Shown here: positions 25,889 through 36,262 of the stretch, one piece after another
Position numbering within the stretch: the first letter of the stretch is position 1
How the letters are laid out: each line of letters opens with the position of its first letter
Notes under the pieces: model-generated
Database searches by the model: none
What the model saw: the letters and a program-made list of their open reading frames with translations, nothing else
Told to the model about the DNA's origin: nothing
Made by a program: the position numbers and the translations under genes
Source of the DNA: Arthrobacter sp. UM1
Lineage (GTDB): Bacteria > Actinomycetota > Actinomycetes > Actinomycetales > Micrococcaceae
Length of the DNA: 64,000 nucleotides
Direction of reading: 5' to 3'
NCBI RefSeq assembly: GCF_020483305.1
Contig: NZ_JACWAB010000005.1
Location: 62,001-126,000, forward strand

Positions 25889-27109
25889 TCAGCCGTTGCG
25901 CTCGGAGCCGGAGGCCGGCGCTTCCGTGCGCGAGGCGGAGCCTGCTGCCCCGGAGGAGTCCGAGCCGGCGCCCGAGCGGGACGCCGCGGACTTCACCGTG
26001 CCGAGGAGGCCCGACGCCGCGCTGCGGACCCGGCCGAGCGCCTGACGGGCCATGTCCGGACCCTCCGAGCGGGCCTTGAGGACCGTGCGGACCGCGGTGT
26101 AGCGGGCGGCGTTGAGCGGGACGTCGTAGAGCCGCGGGTAGTCCACGATCTGCTTGGAGAACCGGAGTTTGAAGTTCTCCACGCCCTTGAGCTCCGGGTA
26201 CCGCTCGGAGGAGATGCCCGTGAGGCCCACGGCGAGATTGCCCGTCGCCGCGAGCTCGGACAGGATCCGGTGCATGAGCGCGAACATGGCGCTCGTCTCC
26301 TGCGCGCGCAGGTTGGAGCCGCCGTAGTAGTAGCAGCCGCGGTAGTGGAACTCGTTGGTCATCATCCAGCCCACGGGGATCTTGTTCTCCGCGTCGCCCG
26401 GGTCGTCCGTGGCAGGGGCGTAGGCGATGAAGAGGCGCGTGTTCTCCGGCGCGTCCTCGAGGCAGGAGCGGTACACCTCGAGCGGCATGAGGCTGAACGC
26501 GTCGCGGTCCGCCGTCTCCTGCATGATCGGGAAGCAGGACTCCTCGAACACCTGGCCGCGGTTCTCCGTGACCTCCCGGATCTCGACGCCGGCGCGGGCC
26601 GCGCGGTTGATGCGGGTCTTCGCGTTGGAGGAGAAGGACTTCTTGAGCTCGTCGGGGGACTTGCCCGCGACGTCGACGACGACCTCGCGCTCGAACATCC
26701 CCCGCTCGATGGAGAGCTGCGCTCCCTTGATGCTCTCCGGGTGGTGGAGGTGCATCCGGAGGTAGAGGATGTTCACGGCGGGGTCGGAGGCCACGTAGTG
26801 CTGCAGGGCCTCGACGGTGCTGCGCTCGAGCTCGGCGCTCGGCTCGGACGTGTAGGTGGGGCCGGCGAGGACCACGAGCGACTCGCGGATGCGGCGGATG
26901 AACCGGTAGACGGAGCAGAAGGCCACGAGCGTGTCGCCCTCGTAGAAGGCGAAGAAGCCGTAGTGCTGGCGGGCGGGGTTGTCGGCGTCGATGCGGGTCC
27001 AGGCTGCGGACTGCTCAAAAGGGATGTACAGCTCGGCGGGCTGCGCGTCGAGGACGGCCTCGTACTCGGTGAGCGAGAGCTTCTTGATGGTGACCGTGTG
27101 CTGGGGCAT
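25889..27109 (-). CDS. FemX/FemAB-type peptidoglycan cross-bridge aminoacyltransferase
   Basis: A 406-residue FemXAB-family enzyme, paralogous to the neighbour (PFEQSAAWTRID, SFSSNAKTRINRAARAGVEIREVTENR, GVENFKLRFSKQIVDYP). ATG 27109 is chosen because TAGATT lies 7 bases upstream and the homology starts at MPQHTVTIKK; the frame stays open further upstream. The C-terminal 40 residues are a Ser/Gly/Ala-rich tail. In Micrococcaceae such enzymes build short interpeptide bridges; which amino acid is added is not visible. Confidence 0.87.
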   Translation of the reverse strand: MPQHTVTIKKLSLTEYEAVLDAQPAELYIPFEQSAAWTRIDADNPARQHYGFFAFYEGDTLVAFCSVYRFIRRIRESLVVLAGPTYTSEPSAELERSTVEALQHYVASDPAVNILYLRMHLHHPESIKGAQLSIERGMFEREVVVDVAGKSPDELKKSFSSNAKTRINRAARAGVEIREVTENRGQVFEESCFPIMQETADRDAFSLMPLEVYRSCLEDAPENTRLFIAYAPATDDPGDAENKIPVGWMMTNEFHYRGCYYYGGSNLRAQETSAMFALMHRILSELAATGNLAVGLTGISSERYPELKGVENFKLRFSKQIVDYPRLYDVPLNAARYTAVRTVLKARSEGPDMARQALGRVRSAASGLLGTVKSAASRSGAGSDSSGAAGSASRTEAPASGSERNG

Positions 27110-27174
27110 GCTGACCAATCTACTGGGTGGGGAAGGGACGAGTCTGCGCGCGGGGCCGATCCGGCCGAGACAGA

Positions 27175-27215
27175 GGAATCCCGCCCTCATGCCACTGGCA
27201 CAAGGACGGGATTCC
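27175..27215 (-). terminator. Terminator hairpin downstream of rpf
   Basis: GGAATCCCG (27175-27183) pairs with CGGGATTCC (27207-27215), with a further inner stem. It is placed 53 bases after the rpf stop on the minus strand. Confidence 0.65.
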
Positions 27216-27267
27216 GTGATACGGCCTCGGGCTGATGGGCCCAGTCAGCGCCTTGGGGGCGGCGTGA

Positions 27268-27978
27268 CTACTTGGCGGCCGGGATCTCGATGGTCTGACC
27301 CGTGATGATGAGGTCAGCGGAGATGAGCTTGTCCTGGTTGGCCTGGTAGAGAGCCTTCCAGCCGCCCTTGACGTTGAACTTCTCGGCGATCTTGCCGAGG
27401 GTGTCGCCGGACTGGATCGTGTACTCGACCGTGTCGGCGGACTGCTCAACCGGGGCCTGCTGCTGCGGGGCCTGGTAGCCGGCCGTCTTCTGGCCGGAGG
27501 TGTACCAGGAGGAGCTGCTGTTCTGCTGCGGGGCCTGCTGGACCGGAGCCTGCTGCTTCGGCGCCTGGTAGGCCTGCTGCTGCGGAGCCTGCTGCTGGAC
27601 CGGGGCCTGGGCGGCGGCCGGGTTGGCGCCAGCCTTGCCGGAGAGTCCGAGCTTGGCGGAGCAGGCGGGCCATGCGCCCCAGCCCTGCTGGGCGAGCAGG
27701 CGCTCGCCGGCCTGGATCTGCTCGGCACGCGAAGCGTTCGCCGGGGAGCCGGACATGCCGACGCCGTTCCAGGACTGCTGCGTGAACTGGATGCCGCCGA
27801 AGAAGCCGTTGCCCGTGTTCGCGTTCCAGTTTCCGCCGGACTCGCACTGCGCGAGGGCGTCCCAGGTGGAAGCGTCCGCTGCCTGAGCGGAGGTGCCGGC
27901 GAAGCCCATGGAAAGGCCGGCGAGGGCGAGGGCCGCGGCACCGCCGCGGATCGTGCGGTTCATCGTGATGGTCTTCAT
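27268..27978 (-). CDS. rpf: Resuscitation-promoting factor with LysM domain
   Basis: A 236-residue secreted muralytic enzyme that wakes dormant cells. Signal peptide (cleavage about AQAADA, residue 34) is followed by the Rpf transglycosylase domain with catalytic Glu in QCESGGNW and the FFGGIQF fold. Then come a Gln/Pro/Ala-rich linker and a C-terminal LysM (VEYTIQSGDTLGKIAEKFN). This is the Micrococcus luteus Rpf layout. The start MKTITMNRTIRGG at 27978 has GGAG upstream. Transcription appears to start about 210 bases upstream, giving a long leader. Confidence 0.94.
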   Translation of the reverse strand: MKTITMNRTIRGGAAALALAGLSMGFAGTSAQAADASTWDALAQCESGGNWNANTGNGFFGGIQFTQQSWNGVGMSGSPANASRAEQIQAGERLLAQQGWGAWPACSAKLGLSGKAGANPAAAQAPVQQQAPQQQAYQAPKQQAPVQQAPQQNSSSSWYTSGQKTAGYQAPQQQAPVEQSADTVEYTIQSGDTLGKIAEKFNVKGGWKALYQANQDKLISADLIITGQTIEIPAAK

Positions 27979-28189
27979 GTGAATGCTCCGAGGGCCACCT
28001 ACGCTCGGACCGTCCCCGGTCTTCGACGCGCCGCCACCAACCACTGTTGAGAAGAGGTCAGTTCCGGTATCTGCCATCTTGGAGGCGTGTGGTGTGGGCA
28101 GTACCTGCATTGCTTACTGTCCGGCTCGGGGAAGTAATGGGAACCGGCCGGTTTCCCCTCTCGACAGAGGGAGCACTCTCGTGAGCGCT
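27979..28189 (-). promoter_or_regulatory. Long structured 5' leader of rpf, possible c-di-AMP riboswitch
   Basis: About 210 untranslated bases precede rpf. The minus-strand RNA has GAGAGGGGAAACC and CCCCGAGCCGGACAG, which recall parts of the ydaO/c-di-AMP riboswitch (RF00379) found before many actinobacterial rpf genes. The middle conserved segment is not evident and the match is partial. A covariance-model search is needed. Confidence 0.35.
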
Positions 28190-28195
28190 CCACCT

Positions 28196-28223
28196 ACGTT
28201 ATCGGACCGTTACCGATTGTCAA
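28196..28223 (-). promoter_or_regulatory. Promoter of rpf
   Basis: Minus strand: TTGACA (28218-28223), 16-base spacer, TAACGT (28196-28201). The -35 is perfect sigma-70 consensus. Start is expected near 28189. Confidence 0.55.
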
Positions 28224-28292
28224 AGACGCCCCTACCTTTTGTCGCGCGTTCAGGCAACGACAAACCTCAACTGGAGCCTGAACCTCGCCGAG

Positions 28293-28410
28293 TTGTCCAC
28301 AGGGGTTTTCCACAGTGTGGATTGCTTACACCGATGTAGTTCCGGCCGTGCATCCCCGGAATCGCGGGGCAGCCGTCGCGCTGTCCACTTGTCAACAACG
28401 CTGTGGATAA
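28293..28410. other. Second group of DnaA-type boxes
   Basis: In the roughly 400 bases between the rpf promoter and the antiporter gene lie TTGTCCACA (28293-28301), TTTTCCACA (28306-28314), TTGTCAACA (28389-28397) and TGTGGATAA (28402-28410). Two are perfect and two are one mismatch away. No other gene or RNA is seen here. Confidence 0.5.
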
Positions 28411-28612
28411 AATGGATGGACCTCGGAGCCGCGTCGTCCCTGTGAGGTTCCCTGTGAGAAGGGCCATGTCGAGCGGCGATGCTTTGCCGAGACCTTTCCC
28501 CAGCCGCGGGAACCCGTTGTGACCTGACCGTGACCAGGGGTCGGCCAGACCCCCGCCCACGGGGCCCGGTCCGGCCGTGCAGCCCGCGGAGCCCAGATTC
28601 GGAGCCGTCCCC

Positions 28613-30493
28613 ATGCATCTGCTCGATTCCATCGTGGCCCTCGTCGCCACCGTCGCCGTCGTGCTCGCCGTGCGCCCGCTCGCCGAGCGCAGCGGGATCA
28701 ACGCGGCGCTCATCCTCACCGTGCTGGGCATCGGGGTCTCGTTCCTGCCCTTCGTGAGCGTGGCGCCGCTTGAGCCGGACCTCGTGCTCATCGGGATCCT
28801 GCCGCCCATCCTCTACTCCGCGGCGGTCAACGTCTCCGTGCCGGACTTCCGGGCCGAGGCGAAGCCCATCATCCGGCTCTCCGTGTTCCTCGTGGTGTTC
28901 ACCGCCTTCGCCGTCGGGCTCACGGCGTGGTGGCTGCTGCCCGTCGGGTTCGCGGCGGCGCTGGCGCTGGGCGCCGTCGTCGGCCCTCCGGACGCCGTGG
29001 CCGCGATGGCCATCGGCAAGAAGGTGGGGCTGCCCCGGCGCCTCATGACCCTGCTCGAGGGGGAGTCGCTCCTCAACGACGCGACCGCGCTCGTGCTCCT
29101 CACCACCGCCGTCTCGGCGATCTCCGGGGAGACGACGGCGGGCGGCGTGGGCCTCGGCTTCCTCCTGTCCGTGGGCGGCGGCGCGGCGGTGGGGCTGCTG
29201 GCCGGGCTGGTGGTCAACACGGTGCACCGGCTGACCTCGGACACCACGGTCTCCACGGGCCTGTCCCTCATCACGCCGTGGCTCGCGTTCGTCCCCGCGG
29301 AGGAGATCCACGCCTCGGGCGTGCTCGCCGTCGTGGTGGCGGGCCTCATGATCGGGCACCGCGCGCCCGTGCTGCAGACCGCCTCCGCGCGCCTCAGCCA
29401 GAGCGTCAACTGGCGCACCATCTCCTTCATGCTCGAGAACGCGGTGTTCTTCCTCATCGGCCTCCAGGCGCGGCACATCGTCGAGGGCGTCAACGCGGCC
29501 GGCCACGGAGGCCTCGGCACGTGGCTCGTCTGCGCGGCGGTCTACCTCGCCGTGGTCCTGGCGCGGTTCGCCTTCCTCTTCGCCTCCTATATGGGGGTGT
29601 TCGCGCCGAGGCACAAGAAGCGGCAGCGGCTCGCGTGGCAGCAGACCTTCGTCCTCTCGCTCGCCGGCATGCGCGGCGTGGTGACGCTCGCGTCCGTGTT
29701 CCTCATCCCCGAGGAGACGCCGTACCGGGACGTGCTCGTGCTCGCGGCGCTGTTCGTCACCGTGGCCTCGCTGCTCGTGCAGGGGCTCACGATGCCGTGG
29801 TTCGTCCGGCGGCTCGGCGTGGCCGGCGCGGGCGTGCGGAACGAGATCCTCCAGGAGGCCCACATCATGCAGCGCCTCGCCGTCGTGGGCCAGCGGAAGG
29901 TCAAGGAGCTCAAGCAGGCCGAGGGGCGGCCGCGCGGGGAGACGGACCGCGCCATCATCGAGCGCCTGTACGTCCTCAACGACCTCATGGCCAACCGCGT
30001 CTGGGAGCGGCTCGGCAGCCAGGAGGGGGACGAGGCCCCGTCCCACCTCTACCGGCGCTGGCGGCTCGAGACCCTCAAGGTCCAGCGGGCCGAGGCGCTC
30101 GCGATGCGCAACGAGCGGTCCGTGGACTTCGAGGTCCTGCAGAAGGTGCTCGGCTCCCTGGACGTCGAGGAGGCGAGCCTCCAGGCCGCCGAGTCCGCCG
30201 AGACGGTCACGGGCGAGGAGGGCGAGGTCACCGGCGAGCGCTGCCAGCACCTCGCCGACACGGATGGCTGGGACCCCGAGCCGCTCTCCGACTTCTGCGA
30301 GGAGTGCGACGACGCCGGGCTCGTCCCCGTCCACCTGCGCCTGTGCATGCAGTGCGGGTTCGTGGGCTGCTGCGACTCCAGCCCGGGCAAGCACATGACC
30401 CGGCACTTCCACGAGACGGGCCACCCCGTGCTCCGCTCGTTCGAGCCGGGCGAGGCGTGGCGCTGGTGCAACGTGGACCACGTGGTCTGCTGA
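28613..30493 (+). CDS. CPA1 Na+/H+ antiporter with C-terminal UBP zinc finger
   Basis: A 626-residue protein. Residues 1 to about 410 form a 12-helix sodium/proton antiporter with GPPDAVAAMAIGKK and the ion-binding ESLLNDATAL. A cytosolic helical linker (about 410-540) follows. The last ~85 residues are a ubiquitin-hydrolase-type zinc finger (CQHL, CEEC, LCMQCGFVGCC, KHMTRHFHETGHPV). The fusion recurs in actinobacteria, where ubiquitin is absent, so the finger's ligand is unknown. ATG 28613 is chosen; GTG 28577 is possible. Confidence 0.9.
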   Translation: MHLLDSIVALVATVAVVLAVRPLAERSGINAALILTVLGIGVSFLPFVSVAPLEPDLVLIGILPPILYSAAVNVSVPDFRAEAKPIIRLSVFLVVFTAFAVGLTAWWLLPVGFAAALALGAVVGPPDAVAAMAIGKKVGLPRRLMTLLEGESLLNDATALVLLTTAVSAISGETTAGGVGLGFLLSVGGGAAVGLLAGLVVNTVHRLTSDTTVSTGLSLITPWLAFVPAEEIHASGVLAVVVAGLMIGHRAPVLQTASARLSQSVNWRTISFMLENAVFFLIGLQARHIVEGVNAAGHGGLGTWLVCAAVYLAVVLARFAFLFASYMGVFAPRHKKRQRLAWQQTFVLSLAGMRGVVTLASVFLIPEETPYRDVLVLAALFVTVASLLVQGLTMPWFVRRLGVAGAGVRNEILQEAHIMQRLAVVGQRKVKELKQAEGRPRGETDRAIIERLYVLNDLMANRVWERLGSQEGDEAPSHLYRRWRLETLKVQRAEALAMRNERSVDFEVLQKVLGSLDVEEASLQAAESAETVTGEEGEVTGERCQHLADTDGWDPEPLSDFCEECDDAGLVPVHLRLCMQCGFVGCCDSSPGKHMTRHFHETGHPVLRSFEPGEAWRWCNVDHVVC

Positions 30494-30569
30494 CTCTCCG
30501 GGTGCCGTCTCTCCTCTGACCGGGGCCTTGTGCACCCGGTGCCGCCCGTTACGCACCCGGTACCGCCCG
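30494..30569 (+). repeat. Two 21-base tandem repeats leading into hairpin C
   Basis: After the antiporter stop, two direct repeats of 21 bases occur at 30528-30548 and 30549-30569. Each starts TTGTGCACCCGGT or TTACGCACCCGGT. They are followed in register by the left arm of hairpin C at 30570. The repeats copy the first ~10 bases of the hairpin arm. Confidence 0.75.
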
Positions 30570-30626
30570 TTGTGCACCCTCTGGTGTCAGGATTCGGCCC
30601 CAATCCTGACACCAGAGGGTGCACAA
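30570..30626. repeat. GTGCACCC-family hairpin C, 25-bp perfect stem
   Basis: Arms 30570-30594 and 30602-30626 are perfectly complementary, with a 7-base loop. The outer 20 bases are the same as in hairpins A and B. It sits 77 bases past the antiporter stop. Confidence 0.85.
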
Positions 30627-30721
30627 GGCCGGACGGGGGCGGGTCAGGTGGAGCCGGTCAAGTGGGGCGGGTCAGGCGAGAACGACGACGGCGGCCGGCC
30701 CGCACCCGCCCTCTTGTGGCC

Positions 30722-30756
30722 CTTATCGCTTCTCGATATTATCGAGCAACGATAAG
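30722..30756. promoter_or_regulatory. Double-dyad operator of the DUF2975/HTH pair
   Basis: A 35-base nested palindrome: CTTATCG (30722-30728) pairs with CGATAAG (30750-30756), and CTCGAT (30732-30737) with ATCGAG (30741-30746). Four ATCG half-sites are thus spaced about 10 bases, one helical turn. It includes an AT-rich TATTAT centre that can be the -10. The HTH protein of the operon is the likely binder. Confidence 0.55.
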
Positions 30757-30820
30757 CGTCAAGTCGGCTGGGCCCTTGTACCGGGGCTCGCCGCAGGAGA
30801 GTCCGTCAGGGGAGGACGCC

Positions 30821-31534
30821 ATGGATCAGGATGCAGGCCGCACCCGAGGCACGTGGGCCCGGGCGTGGCGGAAGACCCGGGAGGCCCGCGCCGTCCGGCG
30901 GGAGCAGGAGAGGCGCGCCCCGGGCGGCTACGCGCTGCAGCTCTCGGCCTTCTGGGCCCGGCTCGTCTACGTGATCACGGGCGTCGTGGCGTTGTTCGAG
31001 GGGATCCGGCTCCTCGGCGGCGGTCCGCTCCAGGTTCGGGTGAGCCGCACCGACGGAGGGGCGCTCCCGGATCTCCCCGGCTTCACCCAGACGGACGCGG
31101 TCTCCACGCTTGAGTGGCAGGAGCCCCCGGCGCTCGCGGTGGGGTTCGAGTGGGCCACGCTCGTGATCGTGGCCGCGAGCGTCATCGCCCCTGCGCTGGC
31201 CTATCTGGCCTTCGCCAAGGACGTCCGGCAGGGTCGGCCCTTCAGCACGGGATTCCGGAGGTTCGCGCACATCCTGGCCATGGCGGTCTTGGCCGGCGGG
31301 TACCTCCCTCCGCTGCTGGGAGCGTTCCAGTCTGCCCTGGCGATCAGCGCCTGGGACGCGGCGGCAGCGGCCTCGGCGGAGAAGAAGCCCGGTCTGACGG
31401 ACGTGCAGGGGCACCTGACCTTCTTCGCTGAGCTCCCCGTGTGGCCGGTCGCTGTGGCACTGGGCGCCTTCGTGCTTGTGCGGGTGTTCGAGCACGGCCG
31501 CCGCCTCCAAGAGGACACGGAGGGCCTCGTCTGA
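30821..31534 (+). CDS. DUF2975-like multi-pass membrane protein
   Basis: A 237-residue protein. A basic N-tail of ~35 residues leads into four membrane helices (about 44-66, 103-127, 142-165, 195-215). The fold and its coupling to a small Cro-like regulator match DUF2975 proteins, whose function is unknown. GGGGAGG precedes ATG 30821. Its stop overlaps the HTH start (TGATG). Confidence 0.75.
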   Translation: MDQDAGRTRGTWARAWRKTREARAVRREQERRAPGGYALQLSAFWARLVYVITGVVALFEGIRLLGGGPLQVRVSRTDGGALPDLPGFTQTDAVSTLEWQEPPALAVGFEWATLVIVAASVIAPALAYLAFAKDVRQGRPFSTGFRRFAHILAMAVLAGGYLPPLLGAFQSALAISAWDAAAAASAEKKPGLTDVQGHLTFFAELPVWPVAVALGAFVLVRVFEHGRRLQEDTEGLV

Positions 31535-31758
31535 TGCCGGCCGAGGACACGGACCGCCTCCGCTGCCGCCTCGACGAGCTCCTCGCGGAGCGCGGCATGA
31601 CCCTGACCCAGCTCTCGGAGCGCGTGGGCGTCAGCCTCGTCAACCTCTCCGTCCTCAAGAACAACCGCGCCAAGGCCATCCGCTTCTCCACGCTGACCGC
31701 TCTCTGCGACGCGCTCGGGTGTCAGCCGGGGGACCTCTTCACGGTCGAGCCGGCCTGA
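31534..31758 (+). CDS. Cro/C1-type HTH regulator (YozG-like)
   Basis: A 74-residue single-domain XRE-type regulator (RCRLDELLAERGMTLTQLSERVGVSLVNLSVLKNNRAKAIRFSTLTALCDALGCQPGDLF). It is translationally coupled to the membrane protein and probably represses the pair through the palindrome at 30722-30756. Such pairs are widespread; the signal is unknown. Confidence 0.88.
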   Translation: MPAEDTDRLRCRLDELLAERGMTLTQLSERVGVSLVNLSVLKNNRAKAIRFSTLTALCDALGCQPGDLFTVEPA

Positions 31759-31797
31759 GGCTCGGACCCCACAGCCCTGGTGGACCCGGTGGCCGGT

Positions 31798-31856
31798 CTT
31801 CTGCACCCGGATCGTTCGGTTTCAGGGCCGGAATCCGAACGATCCGGGTGCACAAG
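31798..31856. repeat. GTGCACCC-family hairpin D with different stem
   Basis: Arms 31802-31819 and 31835-31852 are perfectly complementary over 18 bases. The 15-base loop again holds GGCCGGAA. The outer TGCACCC/GGGTGCACAAG is as in hairpins A-C, but the inner stem is different, so the element keeps its ends and loop while the stem changed on both sides. Confidence 0.75.
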
Positions 31857-31925
31857 CCGACTCGGGGCGGGTGCACAAGGCGAGTCGGGGTGCACAAGAC
31901 GAGGCAGGGGCGGGCGCACGAGGCC
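31845..31925 (+). repeat. Tandem GGGTGCACAAG repeats after hairpin D
   Basis: GGGTGCACAAG recurs at about 31846, 31869 and 31889 (the last preceded by GG), with a degenerate GGGCGCACGAG near 31912. Spacing is 20-23 bases. They copy the right arm end of hairpin D. Confidence 0.7.
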
Positions 31926-31971
31926 GGACGGCGGCGAGGCAGGGAAAGGGGCCGCCCGATACGATCGCCCC

Positions 31972-33717
<1,746 letters not shown>

Positions 33718-33810
33718 GGCGGGCTGAGACGGCCCCGTGCGAGGCGGGGCGAGCCGGGGTGCGACCGCCCCGGGAGGAAGCAGTCAGTCGAGGCCGCTAG
33801 GCTCGTATCC

Positions 33811-34566
33811 ATGAGCCAGGTGATTGATCTGAACAGCGATGTCGGCGAGTCCTTCGGGCGCTGGACGCTCGGGGACGACGCAGCCGTCATGGAGTCGGTC
33901 TCCAGCATCAACGTCGCGTGCGGATTCCACGCCGGCGATCCGCTCGTCATGCGGCAGACCTGCGCCACCGCGGTGGAGCGGGGCGTGACCGTCGGCGCGC
34001 ACCCCGCGTACCGGGACCTCGCCGGGTTCGGCCGCCGCTTCATGGAGGTGGCGCCGAAGGAGCTCACCGCGGACCTCGTCTACCAGATCGGCGCGCTGCA
34101 GGCCGTGGCCCGGGCCGCCGGCACCGAGGTGAAGTACGTCAAGCCGCACGGCGCGCTCTACAACGCGATCGTGAAGCACGAGGCGCAGGCGGAGGCCGTC
34201 GTCGAGGCCGTGGCGGACGTGGATCCCACGCTGCCCATCCTGACCCTCCCGGGCTCGGCCGTGCTCCGCGCCGCCGAGAAGCGCGGCGTCCCCACCGCCA
34301 TCGAGGCGTTCGCGGACCGCGCGTACAACCCGGACGGCTCGCTCGTCTCCCGCTCGCAGCCGGGCGCGGTGCTCGAGGAGGCCGCCATCGCGGACCACGT
34401 CAAGCGCATCGCGGACGGCGAGATCAAGGCCGTGGACGGGTCCCTCATCAAGGTCGCCGCGAACAGCATCTGCGTGCACGGGGACTCCCCGGGCGCCGTC
34501 GCCATGGCGGCGGACGTCCGCCGCACGCTGGAAGACTCGGGCATCACGATCAGGAGCTTCGCATGA
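33811..34566 (+). CDS. pxpA: 5-oxoprolinase subunit PxpA (LamB/YcsF family)
   Basis: A 251-residue protein of the ATP-dependent 5-oxoprolinase that turns pyroglutamate into glutamate. Family marks: [33 protein letters not shown] and [16 protein letters not shown] lies 7 bases before the ATG. The stop overlaps the next start by 4 bases (ATGA), so it forms a two-gene operon with the fused B/C subunit. Confidence 0.94.
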   Translation: MSQVIDLNSDVGESFGRWTLGDDAAVMESVSSINVACGFHAGDPLVMRQTCATAVERGVTVGAHPAYRDLAGFGRRFMEVAPKELTADLVYQIGALQAVARAAGTEVKYVKPHGALYNAIVKHEAQAEAVVEAVADVDPTLPILTLPGSAVLRAAEKRGVPTAIEAFADRAYNPDGSLVSRSQPGAVLEEAAIADHVKRIADGEIKAVDGSLIKVAANSICVHGDSPGAVAMAADVRRTLEDSGITIRSFA

Positions 34567-36218
34567 GCCACACGCCCACGGGCCCCACCGGATACCGGAT
34601 CGTCTCCCGCCGCGCGGTCCTGTTCGAGTTCGCGGACCTCGAGTCCGTGGTCACCGCCCAGGCGGCCGTCTCCGCCACCCCCGTGCCGGGCCAGGTGGAG
34701 CTCGTGGCCGCTGCGCGGACGCTCCTGCTCGAGGTGGACGCCGCGGAGAAGCTGGCCCCCGCCATCAAGGACATCATGGCCCGCGAGGTGGTCCTCCGCG
34801 AGGCCGCGGAGGGCAAGCTCGTGACGGTCGAGGCGGTGTACGACGGCGAGGACATCGCCGACGTGGCCCGCATCGCCGGCCTGACCGAGGACCCCTCGGC
34901 CGCGCGCGACGCCGTCATCAAGGCCCACACCGAGATCGAGTGGACCGCGGCGTTCGGAGGGTTCGCCCCCGGATTCGCCTACATGACGAGCCCGGACGAG
35001 CGCCTCGCCATGCCCCGCCTCGACTCGCCCCGCACCAAGGTCCCCGCCGGCTCCGTGGCGCTCGCGGACGGCTTCTCCGCCGTGTACCCGAAGGCGAGCC
35101 CGGGCGGATGGCGGCTCATCGGCCGGACCAAGGCGCGCCTGTGGGACGTCACCAAGGACACGCCCGCGCTCATCCAGCCGGGCGACCGCGTCCAGTTCAA
35201 GGCCGTCCGCGAGCAGGTCTCGCTCCCGGCCCTGCGCCTGCCGAACTTCATCCGCAGCGCCAACCACCTCGAGGTCCGCGATCCGGGCATCTTCGCCACG
35301 ATGCAGGACCTCGGCCGCCGCGGCCACGCGAACATCGGCGTGACCCGCTCCGGCGCCGCGGACCGCACCGCGCTCCGCCGGGCCAACGGGCTCGTGGGCA
35401 ATGACGAGGGCGCGGCCTGCATCGAGTTCATCGGCGGCACCTTCCGCCTCGCCGCCCGGACAGACCAGGTGGTGGCGGTGACGGGCGCCGTCGTCGACAT
35501 CGAGATCACCACGCCCGAGGGCGGCACCCGGCACGCCGTGACCGAGGCGCCGCTGCGGCTGCAGCAGGGCGACCGGCTGCACGTCGGCGCGCCGGAGAGC
35601 GGCCTGCGCAGCTACCTCGCGGTGCGCGGCGGGTTCGACGTCAAGCCGATCGTGGGCAGCCGCTCCACCGACACGCTCTCCGGCGTGGGCCCGGAGCAGC
35701 TCGCCGAGGGCACCCGCCTGGCGGTGCTGCCGCCGAACCCCAAGTCCTTCGTGGGCCAGGCCGGCGAGCCGCTGCACGGGCTCCCCGTGGCGGGCGGCGA
35801 GGCCGTGGAGCTCCGCGTGGTGCTGGGCCCGCGCAACGACTGGTTCACGGAGGAGTCCATCGCGGAGTTCTTCCGGGCCGAGTACGAGGTCACCCAGAAG
35901 TCCAGCCGCGTGGGCGTCCGCTTCTCCGGGCCGGCGCTCGAGCGCTCCCGCGAGGGCGAGCTCGCCTCCGAGGGCACGGTGGCCGGCGCCCTGCAGATCC
36001 CGAAGGACGGCTCGCCCGTGCTCTTCCTCCAGGACCACCCGGTGACGGGCGGCTACCCGGTGCTCGGCACGGTGATCGACGACGACCTCTGGCTCGCCGG
36101 CCAGCTCCCGCCCGGATCCACGGTCCGGTTCACGCCGGTCTCCTCCGGCGTGGGCGCCGCCGTGGCAGAGGCGTCCGCCCAGCCGACGGGGCCTGCGGGA
36201 GCCGACGAGCTCGAGTAG
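34563..36218 (+). CDS. pxpBC: 5-oxoprolinase subunits PxpB-PxpC fused
   Basis: A 551-residue fusion. Residues 1 to ~215 are the PxpB (KipI-like) domain, with [13 protein letters not shown] and [15 protein letters not shown]. Residues ~230-535 are PxpC (KipA/biotin-dependent-carboxylase-like), with [19 protein letters not shown] and TGPV-like [12 protein letters not shown] near the end. In many bacteria these are separate genes. With PxpA it makes the complete enzyme for disposing of 5-oxoproline. Confidence 0.93.
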   Translation: MSHTPTGPTGYRIVSRRAVLFEFADLESVVTAQAAVSATPVPGQVELVAAARTLLLEVDAAEKLAPAIKDIMAREVVLREAAEGKLVTVEAVYDGEDIADVARIAGLTEDPSAARDAVIKAHTEIEWTAAFGGFAPGFAYMTSPDERLAMPRLDSPRTKVPAGSVALADGFSAVYPKASPGGWRLIGRTKARLWDVTKDTPALIQPGDRVQFKAVREQVSLPALRLPNFIRSANHLEVRDPGIFATMQDLGRRGHANIGVTRSGAADRTALRRANGLVGNDEGAACIEFIGGTFRLAARTDQVVAVTGAVVDIEITTPEGGTRHAVTEAPLRLQQGDRLHVGAPESGLRSYLAVRGGFDVKPIVGSRSTDTLSGVGPEQLAEGTRLAVLPPNPKSFVGQAGEPLHGLPVAGGEAVELRVVLGPRNDWFTEESIAEFFRAEYEVTQKSSRVGVRFSGPALERSREGELASEGTVAGALQIPKDGSPVLFLQDHPVTGGYPVLGTVIDDDLWLAGQLPPGSTVRFTPVSSGVGAAVAEASAQPTGPAGADELE

Positions 36219-36262
36219 GGGGCTGGGGGCCTTCGGGGCTGCGTCACCAGACGGGAAGCCGG

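Noticed and set aside
30530-30820. N-terminal extension of the DUF2975-like protein back to 30530
   Set aside because: That part would translate hairpin C and its repeats. ATG 30821 has a strong Shine-Dalgarno and starts the protein-like sequence.
19942-31856. Insertion sequence ends or transposon inverted repeats
   Set aside because: The inverted repeats enclose only 7-15 bases, there is no transposase gene between or near them, and no target-site duplications are seen.
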